Origin: UBA2033 sp035345875
Lineage (GTDB): Bacteria; Spirochaetota; Leptospiria; Leptospirales; Leptospiraceae
Length of the DNA: 64,000 nucleotides
NCBI GenBank assembly: GCA_035345875.1
Contig: DAORDH010000010.1
Coordinates: forward strand, 1-64,000
Reading direction: 5' to 3'
Both the position numbers and the translations under genes were made by a program. How positions within the stretch are numbered: the stretch's first letter is position 1; each line of letters opens with the position of its first letter. The notes beneath the pieces are model-generated. The model did not search any database. It was not told where the DNA came from and was given only the letters and a program-made list of their open reading frames with translations. Shown here piece by piece: positions 27,815 through 37,797 of the stretch.

Positions 27815-28576
27815 TTGGACTCAAATCAACCGAATCAGCATAAACCCTATAAGAGAATATTAATTAAATTATCGGGAGAAGCACTCGCAGGTGAGGGTGA
27901 GTATGGGATTGATGGAAATAAGACCATGGCTCTTGCCAAAGAGATTGCTGACATTCATAGACAAAACATTGAAGTAGCAATCGTGGTTGGTGGTGGAAAT
28001 ATCTTTCGAGGCATTCGAGGTGTTGAGAAAGGTATTGAACGAGCTACCGCTGATTACATGGGAATGATGGCAACCATCATGAACGCACTAGCACTGCAAG
28101 ATGCATGTGAGAAAATCGGTTTATATACTAGAGTTCAATCTGCTATCGAAGTAAACTCAATTGCAGAACCATATATACGAAGAAGAGCTGTTCGCCACTT
28201 AGAAAAAAAACGAGTGGTGATCTTTGCAGGTGGAACAGGAAATCCCTATTTCACCACAGATACAACGGCTAGTCTTCGTGCTGTAGAGGTTGGCTGCGAA
28301 GTCATTTTAAAAGCAACAAAAGTAGATGGTGTATATACAGCAGATCCTAAAATAGATAAATCTGCGAAGAGATATACAAACGTTTCTTTCTCGGAATCTA
28401 TCCGAAAAAGACTGAAGGTCATGGATCAAACAGCTCTGAGTCTTTGTATGGAAAATAATATGCCGATTATCGTATTTGATATTTTCAAACAAGGAAATCT
28501 AGCTGATCTTATTTCTGGCAAAATTGTCGGAACATTAATCTCAAACTCAGAAGAGGTAAATTTCGCAAATGAGTGA
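27815..28576 (+). CDS. pyrH: UMP kinase
   Basis: A 253-aa amino-acid-kinase-fold enzyme making UDP from UMP. Motifs are RILIKLSGEALAGE, VVGGGNIFRG, DYMGMMATIMNALALQD, the GGTGNPYFTTDTTA loop and KATKVDGVYTADP. The start is TTG at 27815, immediately after the tsf stop. The end overlaps frr by 8 bp. Confidence 0.97.
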   Translation: MDSNQPNQHKPYKRILIKLSGEALAGEGEYGIDGNKTMALAKEIADIHRQNIEVAIVVGGGNIFRGIRGVEKGIERATADYMGMMATIMNALALQDACEKIGLYTRVQSAIEVNSIAEPYIRRRAVRHLEKKRVVIFAGGTGNPYFTTDTTASLRAVEVGCEVILKATKVDGVYTADPKIDKSAKRYTNVSFSESIRKRLKVMDQTALSLCMENNMPIIVFDIFKQGNLADLISGKIVGTLISNSEEVNFANE

Positions 28577-29117
28577 TTATGTGGCACAAGCAAAAGTAAA
28601 GATGGATAAAACCATTGATGCATTAAAAAAAGATTTTTTGCAAATTAGAACAGGCCGTGCAAATCCTGCGATGGTCGAAGATATAAAAGTAGAATACTAT
28701 GGAGCAATGACTCCACTCAATCAAATGGGATCAATCACTACACCGGAGCCTCGGTTAATTATGATTTCCCCTTACGATAAATCAGTTATTAAAAATATAG
28801 AAAAAGCAATTCTAACTTCTGGAATGGGCTTCTCACCAAATAATGATGGTGCTGTGATTCGAATTCCACTTCCTGAATTAACAGGCGATAGACGAAAAGA
28901 ACTTGTGAAAGTATTAAAACAAAAAAGTGAAGAAAAGAAAGTAGCAATCCGAAATATTCGCAGGGATGTCAATGATGATATCAAGCGGGACAATGCAGAG
29001 GCTTCACAGGATCAGGTGAAAGGTCTTACAGATCAAATTCAAAAATTAACTGATTCTTATATCGCTAAAATCCAAGAGATGACAGACGCGAAAGAAAAAG
29101 AAATCACCACTGTTTAA
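28569..29117 (+). CDS. frr: Ribosome recycling factor
   Basis: A 182-aa factor that, with EF-G, splits post-termination ribosomes. It has the family marks LKKDFLQIRTGRANPAM, VEYYGAMTPLNQMGSI, IRIPLPELTGDRRKELVK and a C-terminal helix ending IQEMTDAKEKEI. It overlaps the pyrH end by 8 bp and precedes the isoprenyl transferase by 14 bp. Confidence 0.97.
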   Translation: MSDYVAQAKVKMDKTIDALKKDFLQIRTGRANPAMVEDIKVEYYGAMTPLNQMGSITTPEPRLIMISPYDKSVIKNIEKAILTSGMGFSPNNDGAVIRIPLPELTGDRRKELVKVLKQKSEEKKVAIRNIRRDVNDDIKRDNAEASQDQVKGLTDQIQKLTDSYIAKIQEMTDAKEKEITTV

Positions 29118-29131
29118 TAGGCGATAGAGCA

Positions 29132-29851
29132 GTGAAAATAAAAACCAAACTTCCAGAACACATCGCAATTATTATGGATGGGAATGGTAGATGGGCAACC
29201 GCAAGGGGACTTCCTAGGAAAGAGGGTCACAAAGAAGGCTCTCTTGCTATAGATCGGTTGATGGACACTGCAATCGAAATTGGACTCAAGAATATCTCCC
29301 TTTATGCTTTTTCAACAGAAAATTGGAAGCGACCTGTTTCTGAAGTAAGGGCAATTTTTGGATTATTAGAAAACTTCATAGACTCAAGATTAGAAGCCAT
29401 TCAAAGTAAGAATATTCAAATCAAACATTCTGGATCTCGTAAAATGATTCCAGGAAGTTCCTTGAAACGAATCGATAAAGCAGTTGAGAGAACAAATAAA
29501 AATACTGGAATTGTGATTAACTTTTGTTTGAACTATGGTTCCCATGATGAGATACTGACTGCATTTAATCGGGTCATTCAAAACAGAATACAGAAAAAAA
29601 AGAGTCTTGAGAAGGATATTAAACAAGAGGAGTTGGAAGCTGCTCTTTACACTCATCCCCTTCCTCCTGTAGATATGCTTATTAGAACTGCGGGAGAAAA
29701 AAGAGTTTCCAATTTTCTGCTATGGCAGATAGCATATGCAGAAATCTATTTTACTGATACACTCTGGCCTGATTTTGATAGAAGATCTCTGCAGGATGCA
29801 TTGGATTGGTATGCAAGTAGAACAAGAAAATTCGGGGGATTAGAAAAATGA
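29132..29851 (+). CDS. uppS: Isoprenyl transferase (undecaprenyl diphosphate synthase)
   Basis: A 239-aa cis-prenyltransferase that extends farnesyl diphosphate with IPP to make the lipid carrier for cell-wall sugars. The active-site motif is IAIIMDGNGRWATARGLPR, with LYAFSTENWKRP and the C-terminal LLIRTAGEKRVSNFLLWQ-like segment. That segment has AGEKR where SGE-x-R is usual. The start is GTG at 29132. The end overlaps cdsA by 4 bp (ATGA). Confidence 0.95.
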   Translation: MKIKTKLPEHIAIIMDGNGRWATARGLPRKEGHKEGSLAIDRLMDTAIEIGLKNISLYAFSTENWKRPVSEVRAIFGLLENFIDSRLEAIQSKNIQIKHSGSRKMIPGSSLKRIDKAVERTNKNTGIVINFCLNYGSHDEILTAFNRVIQNRIQKKKSLEKDIKQEELEAALYTHPLPPVDMLIRTAGEKRVSNFLLWQIAYAEIYFTDTLWPDFDRRSLQDALDWYASRTRKFGGLEK

Positions 29852-30765
29852 AAGAAACATTAATGAGAATTTTATCGGCGGTAATCTTACTTCCAATATT
29901 TATATTTTCTTTTCAATACAGTGCCTTTTTATATTACATGCCTTTATTTTTATTGGGGCTAACAGTCATTTATCTCGGACTAAATGAATTTTATAAGCTA
30001 TCGGATAAAGGAGAAGAGGGCAGACCCTTTCGCATGACGGGAATGGTTCTCTCTATTCTTATATTTTTAATCTATTATTTAAATCTATTGTTTAGACAAA
30101 ATCAAGTGGAACTTCCATCTGGTTTGGCTTCCATGGTTGGTTATTTTAAATCGGAATACGAACTAGTTTCGATTGCAGTCTTTCTGGTTGCATTTTTTTC
30201 TTTCGTATGGCAGATTCTTTACCGACCACTGGATGGAGCAATTTATTCAGTAAGCACAACTGTTTTGGGAGTAATCTATCTTGCAATACCGCTCGGTCAT
30301 TTCTTAAAATTACTTTCTCTTCCACATGGAATCTATTATATCTATATCGTCTGTGGTCTTACCATGATTACAGATGCGGGGGCTTATTTTGGAGGAAGAC
30401 TTTTTGGAAGACATCCTGCTGGTCTTAAAATTTCTCCTAAGAAAACAATAGAAGGCTATGTGACAGGAAGTGTGAGTGCAGTTTTATATTGTCTAATTAT
30501 CAACGCTATTTGGGTGAAAGGATTAGGAAAAAACATTCCTTTCGGAACGATAGAGACTATCGTATTTGGTTTTGTATTCTCTGTAATCAGTGTGGCTGGG
30601 GATTTATCTGAATCCGCAATGAAACGAGATGCAAAAACAAAAGACTCAGCAGGGACAATTCCAGGACATGGTGGAGTTTTAGATTTAGCGGATGCTCTTT
30701 TATTTACAATTCCAACTTGCTATGTGTATTTAGTTCTCAAAGAAATGGTCGGTTTTAGTATTTAG
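29848..30765 (+). CDS. cdsA: Phosphatidate cytidylyltransferase
   Basis: A 305-aa inner-membrane enzyme forming CDP-diacylglycerol for phospholipid synthesis. It has about eight membrane helices. The C-terminal signature SAMKRDAKTKDSAG, then IPGHGGVLDLADA, matches the CdsA pattern except that the usual Asp-Arg in HGG-x-x-DR-x-D reads DLAD (Arg to Leu). DAGAYFGGRLFGRHP and the KISPKKTIEGYVTG motif are intact. It lies between uppS and dxr with an ATGA overlap and an 8-bp gap. Confidence 0.94.
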   Translation: MKETLMRILSAVILLPIFIFSFQYSAFLYYMPLFLLGLTVIYLGLNEFYKLSDKGEEGRPFRMTGMVLSILIFLIYYLNLLFRQNQVELPSGLASMVGYFKSEYELVSIAVFLVAFFSFVWQILYRPLDGAIYSVSTTVLGVIYLAIPLGHFLKLLSLPHGIYYIYIVCGLTMITDAGAYFGGRLFGRHPAGLKISPKKTIEGYVTGSVSAVLYCLIINAIWVKGLGKNIPFGTIETIVFGFVFSVISVAGDLSESAMKRDAKTKDSAGTIPGHGGVLDLADALLFTIPTCYVYLVLKEMVGFSI

Positions 30766-30773
30766 GATTTGCC

Positions 30774-31916
30774 ATGCAGAGAATTTGTCTTCTGGGTGCT
30801 TCTGGTTCCGTAGGAGAATCTACACTAAAGGTCATACGTTTATTTCCCGAATCGTTTGGACTCTATTCCTTTAGTGTTCATTCTAATCTTGAAAAAGCAA
30901 AATTGATTATAGAAGAGTTTTCGCCGAGTTATGCAGTGGTAACATCGGATGAAGTAGATAAAACAGTTCTTGGCAATCGCTACAAAAGCACTCGTGTTCT
31001 TTATGGAGCATCTGCTATGAGCGAAATTGTAAAGATGACTCCTGTGCATATTGTTGTTACAGCAGTTGTAGGATCTCTTGGGGTTCATCCAACGATAGCT
31101 TCTATCGAAGCAAAGAAAAAAATTGCAATCGCAAATAAAGAAACCCTTGTTACATTCGGACCTTACATAAATTCTCTTTTGGAAAAGTATAAAGTTACTA
31201 TGGTTCCAGTTGACTCAGAGCATAACGCATTGTTTCAACTAGTCGAATCCCAAAAAAAGGAAAACATTGCTTCGCTTACCTTAACTGCATCGGGTGGATC
31301 TTTTAGAGATTTGCCACTGGAAAAATTAAAAAATGTTACAGTAGAAGAGGCACTCAATCATCCTACTTGGAAGATGGGACCTAAGATTACAGTCGATTCA
31401 GCAGGTCTGATCAATAAAGGGCTCGAAGTAATAGAAGCTCATTTTCTATTTGGAATTCCTTACGAGAATATAGAAGTTGTGATTCATCCAGAAAGTATTG
31501 TGCATGGAATGCTTACTCTAATCGATGGGGCTACTCTTATGTATGCCTCTCATCCAGATATGATTTATCCAATTGCTCATTCTCTCTTTTATCCCAAGAT
31601 GACTCCCAAGGTATTAATCGAGAGTAAACCACCTAAATGGAAAAAGCTAAATTTTTGGGAACCAAATGCAAAAAGATATCCTGCTTTAGCGCTTGCCTAT
31701 GAAACTGGTAAAAAAGGTGGAACTGCGCCTGCACTTTTTAATGCAGCAAATGAAGAAGCCGTAAATCTTTTTTTAAATAAGAAAATTCAATTCACTCAGA
31801 TACCTGAGAAAATTGATTCTGTTTTGCAATCTATACCAATTGAATATCCTGAAGCATTGGAACCATTTCTAGAAGCGGATCGAAAGGCAAGAGAATGGGT
31901 TCGGGAAAATTCATAG
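30774..31916 (+). CDS. dxr: 1-deoxy-D-xylulose 5-phosphate reductoisomerase
   Basis: A 380-aa NADPH enzyme making MEP in the non-mevalonate isoprenoid pathway. The N-terminal Rossmann motif is LLGASGSVGESTL. The metal and substrate residues are in VPVDSEHNALFQ, TASGGSFRDLP and NHPTWKMGPKITVDSAGLINKGLEVIEA (read in segments). It works with dxs at 40126 and uppS upstream, so much of the isoprenoid pathway lies in this window. Confidence 0.97.
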   Translation: MQRICLLGASGSVGESTLKVIRLFPESFGLYSFSVHSNLEKAKLIIEEFSPSYAVVTSDEVDKTVLGNRYKSTRVLYGASAMSEIVKMTPVHIVVTAVVGSLGVHPTIASIEAKKKIAIANKETLVTFGPYINSLLEKYKVTMVPVDSEHNALFQLVESQKKENIASLTLTASGGSFRDLPLEKLKNVTVEEALNHPTWKMGPKITVDSAGLINKGLEVIEAHFLFGIPYENIEVVIHPESIVHGMLTLIDGATLMYASHPDMIYPIAHSLFYPKMTPKVLIESKPPKWKKLNFWEPNAKRYPALALAYETGKKGGTAPALFNAANEEAVNLFLNKKIQFTQIPEKIDSVLQSIPIEYPEALEPFLEADRKAREWVRENS

Positions 31917-31926
31917 GAGGTCTTAA

Positions 31927-33630
31927 TTGTTAATCGTTATTTTTGGAGCCGTAATGGTTCTCGGAATTTCTATCTTTATCCATGAGTTGGGTCATTTACT
32001 GTGTGGAATGTTAGTCGGTGTAAAGGCTCGTATTTTTTCATTTGGTTATGGCAGAGGCATTTGGAAAAAGAGAATTGGAGAAACAACCTATCAAATCACT
32101 GCAATTCCAATCGGTGGATACGTTATGTTCAAAGGAGATCAATACGGAAGGCGCTTAAAAGGAAAAGATGGTGAACTTCTTTCTACTCCTCCACTCAAAA
32201 GAATGATTCCAGTTCTAGGTGGACCTCTATTTAATTTGATTTTAGGTTTTACGATTTTCTTTTTAATTGCTCTGATAGGAGACGATAACTCTTGGGGCAA
32301 TAAGATTTTTATTGATAAGGTAAATCGGGATTATTCGGCAGCCTATAAAGCAGGGCTTCGAACAGGGGATCGAATTGTTGCAATCAATGGAAAGGCGACA
32401 GAAACCTTTGAAGATATTTTTACAAGTGTTGGGCTTTCGGGTGGAGAGGAAATTGAAGTTTCCTATGAAAGAAAAGGGGAGACAAAGTCGATTCAAATTA
32501 CTCCCGATATTTATTCCGCAGGAGGAAGACCCACTTTAGGTATTGAGCCCTATGGAGAGCGGCATATTGTTGTTACCTTCACTTACAAAGAACAAATAGG
32601 ACATTGGATAAAGTCTACTTTTGATCCAAATAAAAAAGCGTTTGATTATTTTCAAAAAAACTTTGGTCAACAGGGAGTTGAAGAAATTTCCAATAAGAAA
32701 CTAGGAAAAGAAGATGAATCTCCTTCTACGAGAGCAATCGCATTTTTAAAAGACGGAGATATGATTCTAGAAGTAGAAGGTAAGCCAGTTTCTACTGTTG
32801 GAGAGTTGCAAACTCTTCTAGGACAATATCAAAACCAAGTAGTGAAAATTCATCTAATGCGAAAACTGATTCCACTGATTTCTCCTTGGGCAGCAAAGGA
32901 AGAAACAGTTGAGGTTCCAGTGAGAGGTTCAGACCTATTAGAACTATCGCAAATAGTAGATACGAAAAATCCTGAATTTGTTTTACAAAGTCTAGTGATC
33001 GCAAGCCACGATAAAAATATTAATCGAAAACTATTAAATATTCGAATCGATGGAAGGAAGTTTTTAAATTTCGCAGAATTAAAAACCTACTTAAATTCAT
33101 TGTCTACAAACGAGATAGAATTTGAATCCGGAGAACTTCATTATAAATGTAAATTTAGAGTAAAACCAATTGGTCTACTTGGATTTATAGCTGATATGAA
33201 ATTTGAACCAGAGGCAATCAGTAAAAAGTATTCTGTGGTAGAAGCGTTAGCTATTTCAGGAGAAAAAGTTTATAAATCGGTTGCGACATCGGTTCGAGCA
33301 CTCGGACTTTTATTTCGTGGGATGATTTCCGTGAAAGGAAATTTATCTGGACCTGTTGGAATTTTACAATCTGCTGGAATCAGCTTGGAATATGGATGGT
33401 TATTTTATTTTAACTTTGTGGCAAATATTTCTATTGCACTTATGTTTATAAATCTTTTGCCTATTCCAATTGCAGATGGCGGACATCTTGTTTTATATCT
33501 CTATGAGGCTATTGCGGGTAAGCCGCTACCACCTAGAGCGATTGAAACTCTATTTAAAATCGGATTTATATTTTTACTATTATTAGGAGTGTATGTAACA
33601 TACTACGATATCATGTCGAGAAATTTCTAA
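31927..33630 (+). CDS. rseP: RseP-type site-2 intramembrane metalloprotease
   Basis: A 567-aa zinc protease cutting transmembrane anchors of regulators such as anti-sigma factors. The zinc motif HELGH is at 19-23 in the first membrane helix. The distal LLPIPIADGGHLV carries the third ligand Asp. PDZ-like domains occupy about 120-200 and 270-340, and a third insert (about 340-400) makes it longer than E. coli RseP (450). The start is TTG at 31927 after AGGAGG. The anti-sigma target is not encoded nearby. Confidence 0.92.
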   Translation: MLIVIFGAVMVLGISIFIHELGHLLCGMLVGVKARIFSFGYGRGIWKKRIGETTYQITAIPIGGYVMFKGDQYGRRLKGKDGELLSTPPLKRMIPVLGGPLFNLILGFTIFFLIALIGDDNSWGNKIFIDKVNRDYSAAYKAGLRTGDRIVAINGKATETFEDIFTSVGLSGGEEIEVSYERKGETKSIQITPDIYSAGGRPTLGIEPYGERHIVVTFTYKEQIGHWIKSTFDPNKKAFDYFQKNFGQQGVEEISNKKLGKEDESPSTRAIAFLKDGDMILEVEGKPVSTVGELQTLLGQYQNQVVKIHLMRKLIPLISPWAAKEETVEVPVRGSDLLELSQIVDTKNPEFVLQSLVIASHDKNINRKLLNIRIDGRKFLNFAELKTYLNSLSTNEIEFESGELHYKCKFRVKPIGLLGFIADMKFEPEAISKKYSVVEALAISGEKVYKSVATSVRALGLLFRGMISVKGNLSGPVGILQSAGISLEYGWLFYFNFVANISIALMFINLLPIPIADGGHLVLYLYEAIAGKPLPPRAIETLFKIGFIFLLLLGVYVTYYDIMSRNF

Positions 33631-33635
33631 AAACT

Positions 33636-35375
33636 ATGAAAGCATCTAATTATATTTTACCAACCACAAAAGAAGATCCATCCGATGCAGTCGTTGCATC
33701 TCATAAATTAATGATCCGTGCGGGGCTTGTTCGAAAGTCCTCTTCTGGGCTTTATCATTTCTTACCAATGGGTCTTAGAGTTTTGAAAAAGATTGAAAAA
33801 ATTGTTCGAGAAGAAATGGACAAGAGTGGAGCACTCGAATTTGAACTACCAATTCTTACGCCTTCTGATATTTGGGAACAAAGTGGAAGATGGGAGAGAA
33901 TGGGAAAAGAAATGTTTAGAATAAACGATAGGCATGACGTGCCTCATTGTCTGGGTCCTACACATGAAGAATCTTTTACTTCTCTTATGAAACCAATTTT
34001 AAAGTCGTATAAAGATCTACCTAAGAACGTTTATCAGATTCATACAAAATTTAGAGATGAAATCAGACCTCGCTTCGGAGTGATTCGTTCTCGCGAGTTT
34101 ATTATGAAAGATGCATATTCTTTTCATCTAGATGATGCTTCCTTAGATGAAACCTATCAGTTGATGAGAAAGACATATAGACAGATTTTTAATCGTTGTG
34201 GTCTAGCAACGATTCCTGTTCAAGCAGATTCAGGGACTATGGGGGGAAGTGGATCAGAAGAATTTATGGTTGTTTCGCCTATCGGAGAAGAGACACTTGC
34301 ACTCAATGATGAAAGTGGATATGCAGGAAATGTCGAAAAGACTCCCGTTTTATGGAAACATACTGCGAAGGAAAATCAAGCGAGTCTAGAGAAAGTATCT
34401 ACTCCGAATGTGAAAGCGATAGACGAAGTAGCAAAGTTTTTAGGTGTAGAACCTAAAAATACAATTAAGGCAGTTCTCGTAAAAGCGGATGAGAAATTTG
34501 ATATATTGATATTTATACGAGGAGATAGAGAAGTAAATCCAGTTAAGGTAAACAATCATTTTGCGACAGGAGAGATTAGACCTTTGTCCAATGCAGAGAT
34601 TGAAAAACTTGGCTTAGTAGTTGGATTTACAGGACCTCTTCTTACAGAGGAAGCGGCTTCTAAACTTAAAATTTTATTTGATACCAGTATCAATCCAACA
34701 GAAGGATATGTAGTGGGAGGAAATGAAATTGATTTCCATGTTAAAAATTTTGTTTTATCTCGTGATCTAAAAAAGGAAGTAAATCAAAAAGATTTTTGTA
34801 TGGTGGAAGTAGGAGATCCTTGTCCTTTATCGGGAAAACCTCTCAAGCTAGAAAAAGGAATCGAAGTAGGTCATATTTTTAAATTGGGAACAAAATATAC
34901 AAAAGCATTCGATGTAAAAGTTTCTGACAAGTCAGGCAAAATGGTATTAACCACAATGGGTTGTTATGGAATTGGAGTGAATCGAACCATGGCAACAATC
35001 ATAGAGCAAGGAAACGATGAGAAAGGAATTATCTGGCCAATATCAGTTGCTCCTTTTGAAGTTTGTTTGGTGAGTATTTCTAAATCAGAAGAAGAAATAA
35101 AAAAAGTTTCAGAAATCTATGAGTATTTAAACACAAATGGTTTAGATATTTTTTGGGACGATAGAGACTTAGGTCCCGGTTTTAAGTTCAAAGATTCAGA
35201 GATTGTTGGATTTCCAATACGAATTACTCTTGGTAAAAATTTCTTTGAGAAAAATGAATTCTCATTACTCAATCGAAAGACAGGAGAAGAAAAAAACATT
35301 CCATTTGAATCAAAAGAACAATTATTAAATGAAGTGGAAAAATTGAAAAGAGAATTATACGGAGCATTAGTTTAA
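33636..35375 (+). CDS. proS: Prolyl-tRNA synthetase
   Basis: A 579-aa class II synthetase of the bacterial type with an editing insertion. Motif 1 region is GLRVLKKIEKIVREEMDKSGA and motif 2 is FRDEIRPRFGVIRSREFIMKDAYSFH (in part). The editing (INS) domain spans about 225-390, motif 3 is the CYGIGVNRTMA region, and an anticodon-binding domain lies at the C-terminus. Last gene of the long cluster, 5 bp after rseP. Confidence 0.97.
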   Translation: MKASNYILPTTKEDPSDAVVASHKLMIRAGLVRKSSSGLYHFLPMGLRVLKKIEKIVREEMDKSGALEFELPILTPSDIWEQSGRWERMGKEMFRINDRHDVPHCLGPTHEESFTSLMKPILKSYKDLPKNVYQIHTKFRDEIRPRFGVIRSREFIMKDAYSFHLDDASLDETYQLMRKTYRQIFNRCGLATIPVQADSGTMGGSGSEEFMVVSPIGEETLALNDESGYAGNVEKTPVLWKHTAKENQASLEKVSTPNVKAIDEVAKFLGVEPKNTIKAVLVKADEKFDILIFIRGDREVNPVKVNNHFATGEIRPLSNAEIEKLGLVVGFTGPLLTEEAASKLKILFDTSINPTEGYVVGGNEIDFHVKNFVLSRDLKKEVNQKDFCMVEVGDPCPLSGKPLKLEKGIEVGHIFKLGTKYTKAFDVKVSDKSGKMVLTTMGCYGIGVNRTMATIIEQGNDEKGIIWPISVAPFEVCLVSISKSEEEIKKVSEIYEYLNTNGLDIFWDDRDLGPGFKFKDSEIVGFPIRITLGKNFFEKNEFSLLNRKTGEEKNIPFESKEQLLNEVEKLKRELYGALV

Positions 35376-35404
35376 TCCTCTTAGGGCTAAGCTGACGATT
35401 TACG

Positions 35405-35508
35405 GATTACCACTGATGCACACCGATAACGAAACGATAAAGAAACGATGGATATCCTATGAACATCACATCTTTTATCGGTGTTCATCGTCTTCATCGG
35501 TGGTAATC
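35405..35508. repeat. Dispersed palindromic repeat (ACCACCGAT family), full copy
   Basis: GATTACCACTGATG at 35405-35418 pairs with CATCGGTGGTAATC at 35495-35508 (one mismatch). Inside, CACCGATAA and TTATCGGTG form a second complementary pair. The 104-bp unit would fold as one long hairpin in the gap between proS and trpB. Its right arm, read on the minus strand, matches the copy at 53885-53913 nearly base for base and resembles the left arm at 42574. Confidence 0.65.
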
Positions 35509-35517
35509 TTTGAACAA

Positions 35518-35540
35518 GCCCCCTTTTTCGCAAAGGGGGC
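35518..35540. repeat. GC-rich hairpin (GCCCCCTTT...AAAGGGGGC)
   Basis: GCCCCCTTT (35518-35526) and AAAGGGGGC (35532-35540) form a 9-bp stem with loop TTCGC, followed by AGGGGGGATT. There is no T-run, so it is not a typical terminator. A close copy with an 8-bp stem is at 62826-62844, also followed by GGGGATT, which marks it as a dispersed sequence. Confidence 0.5.
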
Positions 35541-35571
35541 AGGGGGGATTTGAGAGTCGAGGAGTTTATTT

Positions 35572-36771
35572 ATGAAAGAAAAAGATTTTTATGAAAGAAA
35601 AGGTTATTTTGGAGAGTTTGGGGGACGATATGCGCCCGAGATTTTGACAGATGCACTTCTACAACTAGAGAAAGTGTATGAAAAATTAAAGAACAATCCA
35701 AAATTTCTAAAAGAATTAAACTACTACAATCAAAATTATGTAGGTAGACCGTCTCTCCTTACGTATGCAGAAAGACTTACCAAAGCATGGGGGGGAGCTA
35801 GAATTTGGCTCAAGAGAGAAGATCTAAACCATACAGGTGCTCATAAGATTAATAACACAATCGGACAAGCTCTTCTAACAAAATCCATGGGCAAAAAAAG
35901 AATCATTGCGGAAACAGGAGCTGGGCAACATGGATTAGCCACTGCGACGGTAGGCGCACTATTCGATATGGAAACAGTCATCTACATGGGTGCTGAGGAT
36001 GTCAGAAGACAAGAGCTCAATGTTTATAAAATAAAACTTCTAGGAGCAAAAGTTGTTCCAGTTACTTCAGGAACTGCGACTCTAAAAGATGCAACAAGCG
36101 AAGCAATGAGAGAATGGGCACTTAGTGTTGCCAATACTCATTATATTGTTGGATCTGCTATAGGTCCGCATCCTTTTCCGACTATCGTTCGAGATTTTCA
36201 ATCCGTGATCGGAAAAGAAACAAAACAACAATTTAAGAAATTAAATAAAAAATTACCAGATGCTGTGATTGCCTGTGTGGGCGGAGGCTCCAATGCGATT
36301 GGAATGTTTTATGGATTTATAAATGATAAAAAAGTTAAACTTTATGGAGTAGAAGCGGGTGGACTTGGAAACAAACCAGGGGAACATTCTGCTACTATCA
36401 CTTATGGTAGAACTGGATTTTTGCATGGAACTAAAACTTTAATCATACAAGATGCAGGTGGACAGATTGTTCCAGCTCATTCTGTCTCGGCAGGACTAGA
36501 TTATCCTGGAGTAGGACCGGAACATGCGCATCTTGCCACAATCAAGAGAGTTGAATATCTTAGTGTAACAGATAAAGAAGCGTTAGCTTCCTTTGTAGAA
36601 GTTTCAAAATTAGAAGGAATTATTCCAGCACTCGAGACAGCACACGCTTTTTCTGCTGCTAAAAAGTTAGCAAAGGAAATGGGAAAGAAAAAAGATTTAG
36701 TAATTTGTTTATCAGGAAGAGGAGACAAGGATTCCATGGAAGTAAGTCGTTTACTAGGAGATAAGCTATGA
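35572..36771 (+). CDS. trpB: Tryptophan synthase beta chain
   Basis: A 399-aa PLP enzyme joining indole and serine. The PLP Lys92 is in LNHTGAHKINNTIGQAL. The phosphate-binding loop GGGSNAIG and the C-terminal CLSGRGDKD are intact. ATGA overlap with trpA gives the usual coupled pair. No other trp gene and no leader peptide with tandem Trp codons was seen; a palindromic repeat fills the upstream gap. Confidence 0.98.
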   Translation: MKEKDFYERKGYFGEFGGRYAPEILTDALLQLEKVYEKLKNNPKFLKELNYYNQNYVGRPSLLTYAERLTKAWGGARIWLKREDLNHTGAHKINNTIGQALLTKSMGKKRIIAETGAGQHGLATATVGALFDMETVIYMGAEDVRRQELNVYKIKLLGAKVVPVTSGTATLKDATSEAMREWALSVANTHYIVGSAIGPHPFPTIVRDFQSVIGKETKQQFKKLNKKLPDAVIACVGGGSNAIGMFYGFINDKKVKLYGVEAGGLGNKPGEHSATITYGRTGFLHGTKTLIIQDAGGQIVPAHSVSAGLDYPGVGPEHAHLATIKRVEYLSVTDKEALASFVEVSKLEGIIPALETAHAFSAAKKLAKEMGKKKDLVICLSGRGDKDSMEVSRLLGDKL

Positions 36772-37568
36772 GCAGTTTAAAAGAGTGTTTTGAAAAAGAT
36801 AAAAATCGCTCTAAGTTTATACCTTATATTTCTTTGGGAGATCCGGAATACGCGCTTTCTGTAGAATGGTCGAAAGCACTCATTGATGGGGGAGCGGATA
36901 TTTTAGAATTAGGAATTCCATTTTCGGATCCAGTTGCAGACGGACCAGTGATTCAGAAGTCTTATATGAGAGCTCTTGCAAAAGGTTTTTCAATGGATAA
37001 GGTTTTAGAAACTACAAAACAAATCCATGCATATAAAGAAGAGATTCCACTCGTTTATCTTACTTATTTAAATCCAATTCTATCTTACGGCGAAGATAAA
37101 TTTTTCAAGAAGGCATATCTATCAGGAATTCGTGGCATTGTAATTCCAGATTTACCATTTGATGCAAAAGATGCGAGAGAAGTGATAGAGAAAGCAAGAG
37201 CGAATGGGATTGATATCATTCAACTCATCACACCCGCCAACACGAAAGAAAGAATTGAGGCACTAAAGAAGTTTTCTTCCGGCTTTATTTATTATGTGAC
37301 TTCTTATGGTGTTACAGGAGAGAGAAGTAATTTTGCATCGGATCTAAAAAAAAGGATAGAGATGGTTCGAAAAACAATGAACCTACCCGTTTGTGCTGGA
37401 TTTGGAATTTCCAATGCAGCCCAAGCTAAGTCTATCGGAGAATATGCAGATGGAATTATTATAGGATCAGCAATTCAAAGAATCATTGAGGAAAAGTCAG
37501 CCAATGTGGATTTATGTGCAAAAGCACTAAAAGACTATGCAAATGAAATAGCAAAAGCACTTCGTTGA
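36768..37568 (+). CDS. trpA: Tryptophan synthase alpha chain
   Basis: A 266-aa TIM-barrel enzyme cleaving indole-3-glycerol phosphate to indole, which is channelled to TrpB. The active-site Glu and Asp are in LELGIPFSDPVADGPVIQ, and the phosphate loop is near GFGISNAAQAKSI and DGIIIGSAI. Start overlaps the trpB stop by 4 bp. Confidence 0.98.
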   Translation: MSSLKECFEKDKNRSKFIPYISLGDPEYALSVEWSKALIDGGADILELGIPFSDPVADGPVIQKSYMRALAKGFSMDKVLETTKQIHAYKEEIPLVYLTYLNPILSYGEDKFFKKAYLSGIRGIVIPDLPFDAKDAREVIEKARANGIDIIQLITPANTKERIEALKKFSSGFIYYVTSYGVTGERSNFASDLKKRIEMVRKTMNLPVCAGFGISNAAQAKSIGEYADGIIIGSAIQRIIEEKSANVDLCAKALKDYANEIAKALR

Positions 37569-37797
37569 TTGGGGTTTTTAAATACTCATTTGGAGTCATT
37601 ATTAATTCGGAGCAAAGGAATTTTAGAATGAAAAGAATACTGAGTCTTTCGTTAGGTAAAATGTTTCTTAGCGTGGAGGATTCAGTTGAGAAGATAAGTC
37701 ATTAATCTCTGTTTAAATAACTTAATTCTTGACGATTCTCCTTTCATTTTGAATGATTCAAAAAGTCTTACATACAAAATTTAGTTCGGAGCAATCT

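Noticed and set aside
35376..35571. Trp attenuator before trpB
   Set aside because: The stem-loops there belong to dispersed repeats, and there is no leader peptide with Trp codons.
37628..37708. 26-codon open frame between trpA and the cyclase gene, with AAGGAA before its ATG
   Set aside because: Too short to support without homologues, and with no Trp codons or attenuator structure.
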